The translations under genes and the position numbers were made by a program. A stretch of 64,000 bases of DNA, taken from Aurelia coerulea. Its lineage: Eukaryota > Cnidaria > Scyphozoa > Semaeostomeae > Ulmaridae. The notes beneath the pieces are model-generated. The model did no database searches. It had not been told where the DNA came from and worked only from the letters and a program-made list of their open reading frames with translations. This document shows positions 20,901 through 30,400 of this stretch, one piece after another (positions within the stretch are counted from its first letter, which is position 1; the number at the start of each line of letters is the position of its first letter). Location: assembly GCA_039566865.1 (NCBI GenBank), contig CM076949.1:24218501-24282500 (forward strand), in the 5' to 3' direction.

Positions 20901-22594
20901 TTGTCATCATCAGAAGTCGAAGCGAAATTAACACTACACATGGAAAAAGTGAAAACGAAAGCAGCTGAAACTGCAAAAAATATTAATTTACCAAGTTACT
21001 TGAATCCTGCTATGATTAATGTAAATCAATTTAAGGTGCAGCAAGAGAAAAGGAAACTATTGTGGAGTAAGAAAAAAGAGGTTAGTTGCATTATTCCATT
21101 CTTCTTATTCTTCCCCATGGCTAATGCAGTATCTCTGTAAATATTATTGTAAATATTATTGTGTTGTCCTCTTCTTTCAAACGAATTTCGTGACGGGAGC
21201 TTGCTTCGTTTGAATGAATAGACCTATTGAATAGACAATGGCAAAACAATAACCTGTCCGCGTGTTAATTTCTGACAAATTTTCCAACCCCCCCCCCCAA
21301 CCCCCACTTTTATTCCAACTTTTATTCATTCTTGAAAAATAGGAATGATAATGAACATAATTTTTGAATGAATATGAAAAGTTACGTGTTTAACTTGGAA
21401 AACGACTATTTTCAATTTTCCCAACCCCCCCCCCCCCATTGTTGCAACCCTCAGATTCTTATTGTATCGAACCATTTCCAATCCCCCTGATTATTCTTGC
21501 CCCCGTACCCGTTCATTCGGTACTCGAGAGTAATGGTGGACATGTTCAAATTCATTTCAAAGTTTTCTTGAATAAAATCTTCCACTCTGTTCTGAAATTA
21601 TAAGGGATATTCTAGAGAGCGCCCCTTTAAGAAACTGAAAGTTGAGGCTGAAAGTGCCATCCCTACGAGCATAACTAAATTGTTCCGGGCGATTTCACCC
21701 TCCTGAGAGGATAACATATGCTGAAATGTGTTGAATTCATTGCTGTACTGTCAGAAATATTTGGAAGACTTGATAGTGATTTTAGGCCTGTTTTTGAAGG
21801 TTTCTTGAATGGACTCTCTCAAGAAAATCCCTCATAATTTCAGAATGGAGTGGCTGACTTCAAGCGGGTGAATTTTAAGATCTATTTGCACATGTTCGTT
21901 ATTACTTAAAGGGGCTCCGTCGCCAAACCGTAAGCAAATCTGACAACACCGCACGTGGCCATTGTTCTCCATTGTTTTCTGCAGTTTGTTTGGTGGCTTC
22001 ACCCAATCCACCAAAAGATGCTTGTTAAAAATCCACTTATATCCAAGCAATCGTAAGAGATATGAATATTTGGTTTTGTCCCCAATGAAGTACAAAGATC
22101 TGTCTTCAAAATGATGCTTTCATTTTCGAAAATACCGGTAACGTCTGTGTGATATTGCACATGAAAATACTTCAAAATCATCGTTTCGACCGAAATTTGC
22201 AGACGGAGCTTCTTTAATATATTTAGCAGTATTATTGCCTTGATATCTGGGGAGTAGTGGCGTTGCAAACGGGAATCGCTTTTATTAAATCGCTATTATT
22301 TCTACTTCTGACTAATAAAATATTTCTTTATTGCAGGACGCAACTGACGGCAAGGCAACAGGGATGTGGGGACAGCAGACGTTTTCAGATGAAGCTACAG
22401 ATGCGAAATTCAGGCAGTTGATGGGAATCCATGGCGAAGCTGGGGGTGAATCGAGCGAAAAAGTGGAGAAAAGCAGAAAAGCGATGGAAGAACTTGAGAG
22501 AGAATATGAAAAGTCACGTGTCTTTCAATTATCACGGGGGGCAGGTGGTGTTACTGGAATCGGACTTGGGTTTGGACAATCTGGTAGTACGTAG
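11846..22594 (+). CDS. RSRC2: RSRC2-like arginine/serine-rich coiled-coil protein, multi-exon gene
   Basis: Inferred coding exons are 11846-11932, possibly 14093 to about 14215, then 14356-14419, 14874-14920, 17474-17504, 18539-19408, 20878-21080 and 22337-22594 (stop). All junctions from 14356 on are in frame. The protein has an acidic N-terminus, a long RS-type domain and a conserved C-terminal domain. That domain has SYLNPA..NVNQFKVQQEKRKLLW and KFRQLMGI, then a coiled coil and a glycine-rich tail. This order and these motifs match RSRC2 (human: PSYYNPA...MKFAEQEKKRKMLW, KFRKLMGI, GMGLGF). RSRC2 is a nuclear, splicing-associated protein; its molecular role is poorly defined. The first coding intron carries an antisense LINE. 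The predicted product is about 520-560 residues, longer than human RSRC2 (about 434), mostly because the RS array is expanded. Confidence 0.85.
12196..12320. repeat. Left arm of an inverted-repeat element interrupted by a LINE
   Basis: The sequence GGGGGGTACTCCAATTGTGG...GGGGTCCAGTCAGGG is mirrored at 13925-13992 by ...GACTGGACCCCGCTG...ATGGAAGTACCCCTCGG. The arms lie either side of the antisense LINE, so the LINE appears to have inserted into, or beside the centre of, an older foldback element. Confidence 0.6.
12310..13860 (-). mobile_element. 5'-truncated non-LTR retrotransposon (LINE), antisense in RSRC2-like intron
   Basis: The minus-strand frame 13942-12449 encodes a reverse transcriptase without its N-terminal part. 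Motifs in order are W..A.V.PIFK.G....[44 protein letters not shown], YADD (13274-13285) and a C-terminal SFRGPKLWNQLE..K.A.SLATFKRRI. This is typical of LINE ORF2 proteins of the Jockey/CR1/L2 kind. No endonuclease domain remains. The 3' end ends in an A-rich (TAAA)n-like tail at about 12312-12330. The frame is intact for nearly 500 codons, so insertion is relatively recent, but 5' truncation makes it dead on arrival. Confidence 0.9.
12449..13860 (-). CDS. LINE ORF2 reverse transcriptase, N-terminally truncated
   Basis: About 470 codons of uninterrupted reverse transcriptase plus thumb/C-terminal region, ending at a stop at 12449. The catalytic aspartates of AFDTVD and YADD are present, so the domain itself is not obviously mutated. 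There is no ATG at the start: the extra residues before ISTQQAPPHSWKIARV come from flanking repeat. It is a partial mobile-element coding sequence rather than a host gene. Confidence 0.85.
13861..13992. repeat. Right arm of the LINE-interrupted inverted-repeat element
   Basis: See 12196-12320. The stretch also repeats, in the same orientation as the left flank, a diverged block 'atacccccaa.tgg.agtat...ccatttggtag'. This could be an old long target duplication or part of the host element. Confidence 0.5.
14093..14215 (+). CDS. RSRC2: Possible RSRC2-like exon 2 (3' end uncertain)
   Basis: A good acceptor, gttgatttttcag|GGG at 14092/14093, opens in phase 0, matching the phase left by exon 1. 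The translation GFPDEIQQNDMHAQNSNKDQ... continues hydrophilic and Lys/Asn/Gln-rich through KKYWQYHDLKDS. The donor is not clear: candidates are GTTGGA at 14210 or GTGAAC at 14219, both phase 0. The exon could be alternative, because exon 1 can also join 14356 in frame. Confidence 0.45.
14356..14419 (+). CDS. RSRC2: RSRC2-like exon 3
   Basis: Acceptor ctctctttcag|GCT and donor ATGCTTG|GTGAGG. 64 bp, phase 0 in and phase 1 out. Encodes AKSSKSRDAIKDSPEKSIKML, a charged serine-rich linker. Confidence 0.7.
14520..14665. repeat. 'gggggtac...cc(c/g)tgtc' repeat in RSRC2-like intron
   Basis: A block 'aagggggtacttggtcagcaaaaat...caccctgtcccggag...gataccctgtcacggag' resembles the gggggtac-ended elements at 12196, 54920 and 58680. 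Boundaries are not clear. Confidence 0.45.
14874..14920 (+). CDS. RSRC2: RSRC2-like exon 4 (47 bp)
   Basis: Acceptor tattctatag|GTG and donor ATGACA|GTGAGT. Phase 1 in and phase 0 out. Encodes GAADIDEMTSRQSRMT. Very short, but both splice signals are strong and the frame is kept on both sides. Confidence 0.7.
14921..17473 (+). other. RSRC2-like intron, mostly unique AT-rich sequence
   Basis: It contains a pyrimidine-rich stretch (15300-15550), the dispersed 'gtggccataactccgccaat' repeat at about 16122-16230, and around 16540-16800 diverged inverted words (ttacactataccggc / gccggcatagtgtaa) suggestive of a decayed TIR element. No exon is visible. Confidence 0.55.
17474..17504 (+). CDS. RSRC2: RSRC2-like exon 5 (31-bp microexon)
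   Basis: Acceptor tttttcttgcag|GTA and donor AATGCTG|GTAGGT. Encodes VSKDLQSPNA plus one base. Phase 0 in and phase 1 out, joining the RS exon at 18539 as GAT. The perfect phase fit on both sides is the main support. Confidence 0.6.
18077..18181. mobile_element. 105-bp hAT-type MITE
   Basis: The element begins TAGGGGTGTACCGGATC and ends GATATCTGGTACATCCCTG, imperfect inverted ends. It is flanked by near-identical 8-bp repeats, TTGAAAAA (18069-18076) and TTCAAAAA (18182-18189). An 8-bp duplication and CAGGG-like ends suggest the hAT superfamily. The interior is itself palindromic around CCGGCCGGAACCGG. Confidence 0.65.
18495..18506. repeat. Solo end of a 'TACCGGGTGTCCC' mariner-like element
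   Basis: The sequence TTTTTGGGACACCCGGTA equals the inverted terminus of the element at 32057-32666. It lies about 30 bases upstream of the splice acceptor of the RS-domain exon, inside the likely branch-point region. Confidence 0.5.
18539..19408 (+). CDS. RSRC2: RSRC2-like exon 6: RS domain
   Basis: An 870-bp exon with acceptor cttttctag|AT and donor GCAAAG|GTAAGA, phase 1 in and out. It encodes about 290 residues dominated by some 30 copies of RRSPDR / KRSPDR / RRSPDK between about 18700 and 19250. Flanks are SSRSSSPDERG and SRSGSRGRDRSGR. The SP dipeptides preceded by basic residues are classic substrates of SR-protein and CDK-like kinases. The repeat unit at DNA level is 18 or 21 bp, so the array is expansion-prone. 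Opposite-strand and +1 frames stay open only because of this periodicity. Confidence 0.9.
18830..19235 (+). repeat. RSRC2: Coding minisatellite (18/21-bp units) in the RS domain
   Basis: Units such as 'aggagaagcccagat' and 'agaaggaggtctcctgac' recur in tandem. Two sub-arrays with different codon usage are visible: 'agcccagat(a)(a/g)gag' at about 18830-19010 and 'tctcctgacagaaggagg' at about 19030-19105. This suggests two separate expansions. Confidence 0.75.
19800..19965. repeat. 'gacgtaggaa...gtgcccccc' repeat in RSRC2-like intron
   Basis: 'gagacgtaggaatcgggggagc...gtgccccccccc' and, at the other side, 'gtgccccccaagtttgagatgctt' resemble decayed ends of the hAT-type elements near 48108 and 53389. 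Boundaries and target duplications could not be fixed. Confidence 0.4.
20264..20786. mobile_element. Foldback TIR element, family A, second complete copy
   Basis: Ends 'catagcttccaaatcttta...ggtgggtgtaaaattc' and 'gaattttacagcagcc...aaagatttggaacctatg', and the internal word 'aattctaccgttgga', match 7784-8312 end to end. It lies in the intron before RSRC2-like exon 7. Confidence 0.85.
20878..21080 (+). CDS. RSRC2: RSRC2-like exon 7: conserved C-terminal domain, first part
   Basis: Acceptor tttcctttcag|GCA and donor AAAAAAGAG|GTTAGT, phase 1 in and phase 0 out. Encodes a helical segment (SEVEAKLTLHMEKVKTKAAE) followed by LPSYLNPAMINVNQFKVQQE and KRKLLWSKKKE. The pattern 'PSY.NPA..N...F..QE.KRK.LW..KKE' is the family signature of RSRC2. 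Confidence 0.9.
21280..21440. repeat. Poly-C tracts
   Basis: Two homopolymeric C runs of 10-13 bases (near 21287 and 21427), each followed by related sequence, lie in the last intron of the RSRC2-like gene. Confidence 0.7.
21538..21900. mobile_element. Foldback TIR element, family 'acatgttcaaa', about 360 bp
   Basis: Left 'acatgttcaaattca...tcttccactctgttctgaaattataaggga' is mirrored on the right by 'tccctcataatttcagaatggagtggctga...atttgcacatgt'. The arms also resemble the larger inverted repeat at 63375-63990 (gtcactccgttcagatttta). Confidence 0.7.
21910..22213. mobile_element. TTAA-flanked MITE, copy 2
   Basis: TTAA occurs at 21906-21909 and 22214-22217. The left end is AGGGGCTCCGTCGCC and the right end GACGGAGCTTCT is slightly decayed. 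It is 304 bp, in the last intron of the RSRC2-like gene, and matches 4734-5047 along its length. Confidence 0.85.
22337..22594 (+). CDS. RSRC2: RSRC2-like exon 8: C-terminus and stop
   Basis: Acceptor ctttattgcag|GAC in phase 0; stop TAG at 22592-22594. Encodes MWGQQTFSDEATDAKFRQLM and GIHGEAG, a short coiled coil (KSRKAMEELEREYEKSRVFQ) and a glycine-rich end GVTGIGLGFGQSG. The 'KFR.LMGI' core and the Gly-rich end match RSRC2. No AATAAA is obvious just downstream. Confidence 0.9.
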   Translation, partial: DATDGKATGMWGQQTFSDEATDAKFRQLMGIHGEAGGESSEKVEKSRKAMEELEREYEKSRVFQLSRGAGGVTGIGLGFGQSGST

Positions 22595-23045
22595 CTGGTT
22601 TTAAAATTCAGGCTATACGTCAGGTACCTGTAATGCTGAAATTTATTGCGTAGAATAGAAATTCAGGGATCTACTGAGGGGCGATAGACTTGAAAGATGT
22701 TGAATTTCCCTCTTCAGCACTAGGCATAGGTTGTTCTCAGAAGAAAATTGAAAGGTTGGGCTTTTTTTTAATCAGGAATACATCGAGATTTGCTTGAAAT
22801 GGTTACAATGAAGGGGTTTTCTTTGCAATGGGAAGATACCGCGATAGCTCTCCGCTCCTGTAATCCTCCACCGAATATTGGTAATTTGGATTTTACCTCA
22901 ATTTTGCGTCCATGTGAACAACATTTAAAATGAAGATCTTTCTGGAGCAGAAAAATCTATCAATTTCATGTTGCAGCGAGTCAAAAAATTTCCAAGCAAA
23001 ATAGGCAAATTTTTAAAGTAGTTTTTTCTTAACAATCGAGGTTTC
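22595..23045. other. Downstream of RSRC2-like gene, no feature seen
   Basis: Presumably 3' UTR and intergenic DNA. No poly(A) signal, exon or repeat was recognised. Confidence 0.5.
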
Positions 23046-23236
23046 AATAGACCTTTTAGTTATTCTACAGCAGAGTCTGAATCGAGCGATATCTTTATAC
23101 ATTTGATTCTGTAAAAGTGTTTGATTTGCACAACAGAGGTAGAAACTCCAACGCAACTCAATCGAACCTTTAGTATAAAAATATACAAAAATGTCGCTCG
23201 ATCGAGACTCTTTGGAGAATAGCTAAAAGGTCCATT
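23046..23236. mobile_element. MITE, family 'AATAGACCTTTTAGCTATTCT', copy 2 (complete)
   Basis: 191 bp. Left end AATAGACCTTTTAGTTATTCT, right end AGAATAGCTAAAAGGTCCATT. Inner inverted words are 'gaatcgagcgat' and 'tcgctcgatcgag'. Confidence 0.85.
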
Positions 23237-23270
23237 GCTCATTCATATCATCTTGTGTTATTAACAATCT

Positions 23271-23917
23271 AAGGCCTAGTTTAAACATTGTTTTTTGCCG
23301 TGTCCAATTTAATAGAGGCTTCTGAAAACTTCTAAATGTCAATTAAATTTGACATGATTACGATGTTTAAATCACCTGACGTTTTGAATAGATAAAACGG
23401 CAGGAGCTCATGAGCTATGTCGTATCAAACGGCAGAAGAACGACTTGATTTAAACATCGCATTTCTGCTGCGCTTAATTAATCAATTCTAGGCCATGGTC
23501 CGCGGTTTCTACGTGTGATCAGCCACTGCACTTGTGCATTTAAAAAATGCCCTTTTTAACCATTTTAATCTCAATCCGACACGGCAAGAAACGATGTTTA
23601 AACGCACACTGTCGTGGCTGTGATGGGCTAGTTGTGATACAAAAGACCTTGCCTTTTAATAATTGCCAAGCTTTTATGCGGTTGGATCATACTTCGTTTA
23701 TGAATAAAGGGAGTCAAATCGTTATCAACTTCACGAATTTTAGTTTACAGCGAAATTACTGAAGCCTGCCTAATTCTGTTCTTTATATTGTCTTATTTTA
23801 TCCAATCAGTGCCACGACAGTGTGCCTTTATATCAGATTTTTAGACGCGGCAGATTCCGCCGTTTTTACTACAATTCGATTCGACGCGGCAAAAAACGAT
23901 GTTTAAACTAGGCCTAA
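23271..23917. mobile_element. TIR element with 'GGCCTAGTTTAAACAT' ends, about 650 bp
   Basis: Left AAGGCCTAGTTTAAACATTG plus TTTTTTGCCGTGTC; right CGCGGCAAAAAACGATGTTT plus AAACTAGGCCTAA. An internal repeat of the end (gacacggcaagaaacgatgtttaaac) is at about 23578-23603. The 71-codon frame inside has no recognised domain, so it appears non-autonomous. Confidence 0.8.
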
Positions 23918-24224
23918 GATTAATTTTATACTTGATATAAAATCAGTAACAGTTACACTTATTTTGGTGTTCTCGAATATTCGTTTGTATTTAGCTAGGA
24001 TTCGATAGGATTCCATAATTAGGAAGGTTGAAATTGTTTGAAGACGCTAGTAGCAGAAAGATGGCCTATGTTGCCTCTGCATTTACCCCTTGTATATAAA
24101 GTAAAGTTTATAGAACGAATACCAAAGTTTGTTTTTCTTTGCCTATTCTCATTTTAGCAGCAGCCTCATTTTAGCTCAATGTTTTCGGTGCGAAAGTCAC
24201 CACCTTTAACAGAAAATTACTGCC

Positions 24225-24440
24225 TTTGCATTTGCTTTTCGGTAAAGTAGGCTGGTTTTGATAATACCGATTTTTGCCGATGGCAAGGCTATAGGCTTTG
24301 CTTTTTTTGCAAATAATCCGATTTTGAAACTACTGATTTTTTGCCAAAAAGTAAGGCTAACCTGTTTGCTTTTTTTGGAAAAATAGGCCGATTTTGAAAT
24401 TACCAATTTTTGGGCAAAAAGTAACGTTTGCTTTGCTTTT
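24225..24440 (-). repeat. Left flank of the 69-bp satellite, units in inverted orientation
   Basis: About three decayed units read as the reverse complement of the main array: 'accgatttttgcc', 'aaggctataggctttgctttttt', 'aataggccgattttgaaattaccaatttttgggcaaaaagtaa'. Orientation flips near 24440. Confidence 0.8.
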
Positions 24441-27400
24441 TGCCCAAACATCGGTATATTCAAAACCGGCCAATTTTTGCAAAAATGCAAAGGTGTTAAC
24501 CTTACTTTTTGCCCAAAAATCGGTATTTTCAAGATGGGCCTATTTTTGCAAAAAAGCAAAGGCCTTACTTTTTGCCCAAAAATCGGTATTTTCAAGATGG
24601 GCCTATTTTTGCAAAAAAGCAAAGGCTATAGCCTTACATTTTGCGCAAAAATCGGTTTTCTCGAAATGGGCCTATTTTTACAAAAAAGCAAAGGCTATAG
24701 CCTTACTTTTTGCCCAAAAATCGGTATTTTCAAGATGGGCCTATTTTTGCAAAAAAGCAAAGGCTATAGCCTTACTTTTTGCCTAATAATCGGTATTTTC
24801 GAAATAGGCCAATTTTTGCAAAAAAGCAAAGGCTATAGCCTTACTTTTTGCCTAAAAATCGGTTTTCTAGAAATGGGCCTATTTTTACAAAAAAGCAAAG
24901 GCTATAGACTTACTTTTTGCCCAAAAATCGGTATTTTCGAAATGGGCCTATTTTTACAAAAAAGCAAAGGCTATAGCCTTACTTTTTGCCTAAAAATCAG
25001 TATTTTCGAAATGGGCCTATTTTTACAAAAAAAGCAAAGGCTATAGACTTACTTTTTGCCCAAAAATTGATATTTTCGAAATGGGCCTATTTTTACAAAA
25101 AAGCAAAGGCTATAGCCTTTTTTTTTGCCTAAAAATCGGTATTTTTGAAATGGGCCTATTTTTGCAAAAAAGCAAAGGCTAAAGCCTTACTTTTTGCCCA
25201 AAAATCGGTATTTTCAAGATGGGCCTATTTTTGCAAGAAAGCAAAGGCTATAGCCTTACTTTTTGCCTAAAAATCGGTATTTTCGAAATGGGCCTATTTT
25301 TACAAAAAAGCAAAGGCAAAAGCAAAGCCTTACCTTTTGCCCAAAAATCGAAATTTTCGAAATGGGCCTATTTTTACAAAAAAAGCAAAGGCTATAGCCT
25401 TACTTTTTGCCCAAAAATTGATATTTTCGAAATGGGCCAATTTTTGCAAAAAAGCAAAGGCTATAGCCTTACTTTTTGGCGAAAAATCGGTATTTTCGAA
25501 ATGGGCCTATTTTTGCAAAAAAGCAAAGGCTATAGCCTTACTTTTTGCCCAAGAATCGGTATTTTCAAGATGGGCCTATTTTTGCAAAAAAGCAAAGGCT
25601 ATAGCCTTACTTTTTGCCCAAGAATCGGTATTTTCGAAATGGGCCTATTTTTGCAAAAAAGCAAAGGCTATAGCCTTACTTTTTGCCCAAAAATCGGTAT
25701 TTTCAAGATGGGCCTATTTTTGCAAAAAAGCAAAGGCTATAGCCTTACTTTTTGCCTAATAATCGGTATTTTCGAAATAGGCCTATTTTTACAAAAAAGC
25801 AAAGGCTATAGACTTACTTTTTGCCCAAAAATCGGTATTTTCGAAATGGGCCTATTTTTACAAAAAAGCAAAGGCTATAGCCTTACTTTTTGCCTAAAAA
25901 TCAGTATTTTCGAAATGGGCCTATTTTTACAAAAAAAGCAAAGGCTATAGACTTACTTTTTGCCCAAAAATTGATATTTTCGAAATGGGCCTATTTTTAC
26001 AAAAAAGCAAAGGCTATAGCCTTTTTTTTGCCTAAAAATCGGTATTTTTGAAATGGGCCTATTTTTGCAAAAAAGCAAAGGCTAAAGCCTTACTTTTTGC
26101 CCAAAAATCGGTATTTTCAAGATAGGCCGATTTTTGCTAAAAAGCAAAGGCTATAGCCTTACTTTTTGCCTAAAAATCGGTATTTTCGAAATGGGCCTAT
26201 TTTTGCAAAAAAGCAAAGGCTATAGCCTTACTTTTTGCCCAAAAATCGGTTTTCTCGAAATGGGCCTATTTTTACAAAAAGCAAAGGCTATAGCCTTACT
26301 TTTTGCCTAAAAATCGGTTTTCTAGAAATGGGCCTATTTTTACAAAAAAGCAAAGGCTATAGCCTTACTTTTTGCCCAAAAATCGGTATTTTCAAGATGG
26401 GCCTATTTTTGCAAGAAAGCAAAGGCTATAGCCTTACTTTTTGCCTAAAAATCGGTATTTTCGAAATGGGCCTATTTTTACAAAAAAGCAAAGGCAAAAG
26501 CAAAGCCTTACCTTTTGCCCAAAAATCGAAATTTTCGAAATGGGCCTATTTTTACAAAAAAAGCAAAGGCTATAGCCTTACTTTTTGCCCAAAAATTGAT
26601 ATTTTCGAAATGGGCCAATTTTTGCAAAAAAGCAAAGGCTATAGCCTTACTTTTTGCCTAAAAATCGGTTTTCTAGAAATGGGCCTATTTTTACAAAAAA
26701 GCAAAGGCTATAGCCTTACTTTTTGCCCAAAAATCGGTATTTTCAAGATGGGCCTATTTTTGCAAAAAAGCAAAGGCTATAGCCTTACTTTTTGCCTAAA
26801 AATCGGTTTTCTAGAAATGGGCCTATTTTTACAAAAAAGCAAAGGCTATAGCCTTACTTTTTGCCCAAAAATCGGTATTTTCAAGATGGGCCTATTTTTG
26901 CAAAAAAGCAAAGGCTATAGCCTTACTTTTTGCCTAATAATCGGTATTTTCGAAATAGGCCTATTTTTACAAAAAAGCAAAGGCTATAGACTTACTTTTT
27001 GCCCAAAAATCGGTATTTTCGAAATGGGCCTATTTTTACAAAAAAGCAAAGGCTATAGCCTTACTTTTTGCCTAAAAATCAGTATTTTCGAAATGGGCCT
27101 ATTTTTACAAAAAAAGCAAAGGCTATAGACTTACTTTTTGCCCAAAAATTGATATTTTCGAAATGGGCCTATTTTTACAAAAAAGCAAAGGCTATAGCCT
27201 TTTTTTTGCCTAAAAATCGGTATTTTTGAAATGGGCCTATTTTTGCAAAAAAGCAAAGGCTAAAGCCTTACTTTTTGCCCAAAAATCGGTATTTTCAAGA
27301 TGGGCCTATTTTTGCAAAAAAGCAAAGGCTATAGCCTTACTTTTTGCCTAAAAATCGGTATTTTCGAAATGGGCCTATTTTTGCAAAAAAGCAAAGGCTA

Positions 27401-30400
27401 TAGCCTTACTTTTTGCCCAAAAATCGGTTTTCTCGAAATGGGCCTATTTTTACAAAAAGCAAAGGCTATAGCCTTACTTTTTGCCTAAAAATCGGTTTTC
27501 TAGAAATGGGCCTATTTTTACAAAAAAGCAAAGGCTATAGCCTTACTTTTTGCCCAAAAATCGGTATTTTCAAGATGGGCCTATTTTTGCAAAAAAGCAA
27601 AGGCTATAGCCTTACTTTTTGCCTAATAATCGGTATTTTCGAAATAGGCCTATTTTTAGAAAAAAGCAAAGGCTATAGACTTACTTTTTGCCCAAAAATC
27701 GGTATTGTCGAAATGGGCCTATTTTTACAAAAAAGCAAAGGCTATAGCCTTACTTTTTGCCTAAAAATCAGTATTTTCGAAATGGGCCTATTTTTACAAA
27801 AAAAGCAAAGGCTATAGACTTACTTTTTGCCCAAAAATTGATATTTTCGAAATGGGCCTATTTTTACAAAAAAGCAAAGGCTATAGCCTTTTTTTTTGCC
27901 TAAAAATCGGTATTTTTGAAATGGGCCTATTTTTGCAAAAAAGCAAAGGCTAAAGCCTTACTTTTTGCCCAAAAATCGGTATTTTCAAGATGGGCCTATT
28001 TTTGCAAAAAAGCAAAGGCTATAGCCTTACTTTTTGCCTAAAAATCGGTATTTTCGAAATGGGCCTATTTTTGCAAAAAAGCAAAGGCTATAGCCTTACT
28101 TTTTGCCCAAAAATCGGTTTTCTCGAAATGGGCCTATTTTTACAAAAAGCAAAGGCTATAGCCTTACTTTTTGCCTAAAAATCGGTTTTCTAGAAATGGG
28201 CCTATTTTTACAAAAAAGCAAAGGCTATAGCCTTACTTTTTGCCCAAAAATCGGTATTTTCAAGATGGGCCTATTTTTGCAAAAAAGCAAAGGCTATAGC
28301 CTTACTTTTTGCCTAATAATCGGTATTTTCGAAATAGGCCAATTTTTGCAAAAAAGCAAAGGCTATAGCCTTACTTTTTGCCTAAAAATCGGTTTTCTAG
28401 AAATGGGCCTATTTTTACAAAAAAGCAAAGGCTATAGACTTACTTTTTGCCCAAAAATCGGTATTTTCGAAATGGGCCTATTTTTACAAAAAAGCAAAGG
28501 CTATAGCCTTACTTTTTGCCTAAAAATCAGTATTTTCGAAATGGGCCTATTTTTACAAAAAAAGCAAAGGCTATAGACTTACTTTTTGCCCAAAAATTGA
28601 TATTTTCGAAATGGGCCTATTTTTACAAAAAAGCAAAGGCTATAGCCTTTTTTTTGCCTAAAAATCGGTATTTTTGAAATGGGCCTATTTTTGCAAAAAA
28701 GCAAAGGCTAAAGCCTTACTTTTTGCCCAAAAATCGGTATTTTCAAGATGGGCCTATTTTTGCAAGAAAGCAAAGGCTATAGCCTTACTTTTTGCCTAAA
28801 AATCGGTATTTTCGAAATGGGCCTATTTTTACAAAAAAGCAAAGGCAAAAGCAAAGCCTTACCTTTTGCCCAAAAATCGAAATTTTCGAAATGGGCCTAT
28901 TTTTACAAAAAAAGCAAAGGCTATAGCCTTACTTTTTGCCCAAAAATTGATATTTTCGAAATGGGCCAATTTTTGCAAAAAAGCAAAGGCTATAGCCTTA
29001 CTTTTTGCCTAAAAATCGGTTTTCTAGAAATGGGCCTATTTTTACAAAAAAGCAAAGGCTATAGCCTTACTTTTTGCCCAAAAATCGGTATTTTCAAGAT
29101 GGGCCTATTTTTGCAAAAAAGCAAAGGCTATAGCCTTACTTTTTGCCTAAAAATCGGTTTTCTAGAAATGGGCCTATTTTTACAAAAAAGCAAAGGCTAT
29201 AGCCTTACTTTTTGCCCAAAAATCGGTATTTTCAAGATGGGCCTATTTTTGCAAAAAAGCAAAGGCTATAGCCTTACTTTTTGCCTAATAATCGGTATTT
29301 TCGAAATAGGCCTATTATTACAAAAAAGCAAAGGCTATAGCATTACTTTTTGCCTAAAAATCGGTATTTTCGAAATGGGCCTATTTTTACAAAAAAGCAA
29401 AGGCTATAGACTTACTTTTTGCCCAAAAATTGATATTTTCGAAATGGGCCTATTTTTACAAAAAAGCAAAGGCTATAGCCTTTTTTTTGCCTAAAAATCG
29501 GTATTTTTGAAATGGGCCTATTTTTGCAAAAAAAGCAAAGGCTATAGCCTTACTTTTTGCCCAAAAATCGGTATTTTCAAGATGGGCCTATTTTTGCAAA
29601 AAAGCAAAGGCTATAGCCTTACTTTTTGCCTAAAAATCGGTATTTTCGAAATGGGCCTATTTTTACAAAAAAGCAAAGGCAAAAGCAAAGCCTTACCTTT
29701 TGCCCAAAAATCGAAATTTTCGAAATGGGCCTATTTTTACAAAAAAAGCAAAGGCTATAGCCTTACTTTTTGCCCAAAAATTGATATTTTCGAAATGGGC
29801 CAATTTTTGCAAAAAAGCAAAGGCTATAGCCTTGCTTTTTGCCCAAAAATCGGTATTTTCGAAATGGGCCTATTTTTACAAAAAAGCAAAGGCTACAGCC
29901 TTACATTTTGCCCAAAAATCGGTAGTTTCGAAATGGGCCAATTTTTGCAAAAAAAGTAAAGGCTGTAGCCTTACTTTTTGCTCAAAAATCGATATTTTCA
30001 AGATGGGCCTATTTTTGCAAAAAAGCAAAGGCTATAGCCTTACATTCTGCCCAAAAATCGGTATTTTCGAAATAGGCCTATTTTTGCAAAAAAGTAAAGG
30101 CTGTAGCCTTACTTTTTGCATAAAAATCGGTATTTTCGAAATGGGTCTATTTTTAAAAAAGCAAAGGCTATAGCCTTACGTTTTGCCCAAAAATCGGTAT
30201 ATTCGAAATGGGCCTATTTTTTCAAAAAAGCAAAGGCTATAGCCTTGTTTTGCCCAAAAATCGGTATTTTCGAATATGGCCTATTTTTGGAAAAAAGCAA
30301 AGGGGTTAACCTTACTTTTTGCCCAAAAATCGGTATTTTCGAAAAGGGTCTATTTCAACCTCGTCCCCAGGGCCTTTTCTTTCCAATATGACAAAACGCC

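Noticed and set aside
24477..30391. Long open frames (up to about 297 codons) across the satellite, encoding 23-residue repeats
   Set aside because: The unit length is 69 = 3 x 23, so any stop-free unit gives an endless frame. Several frames are open at once, the frames break only at 1-bp indels, and no start or splice context supports a gene.
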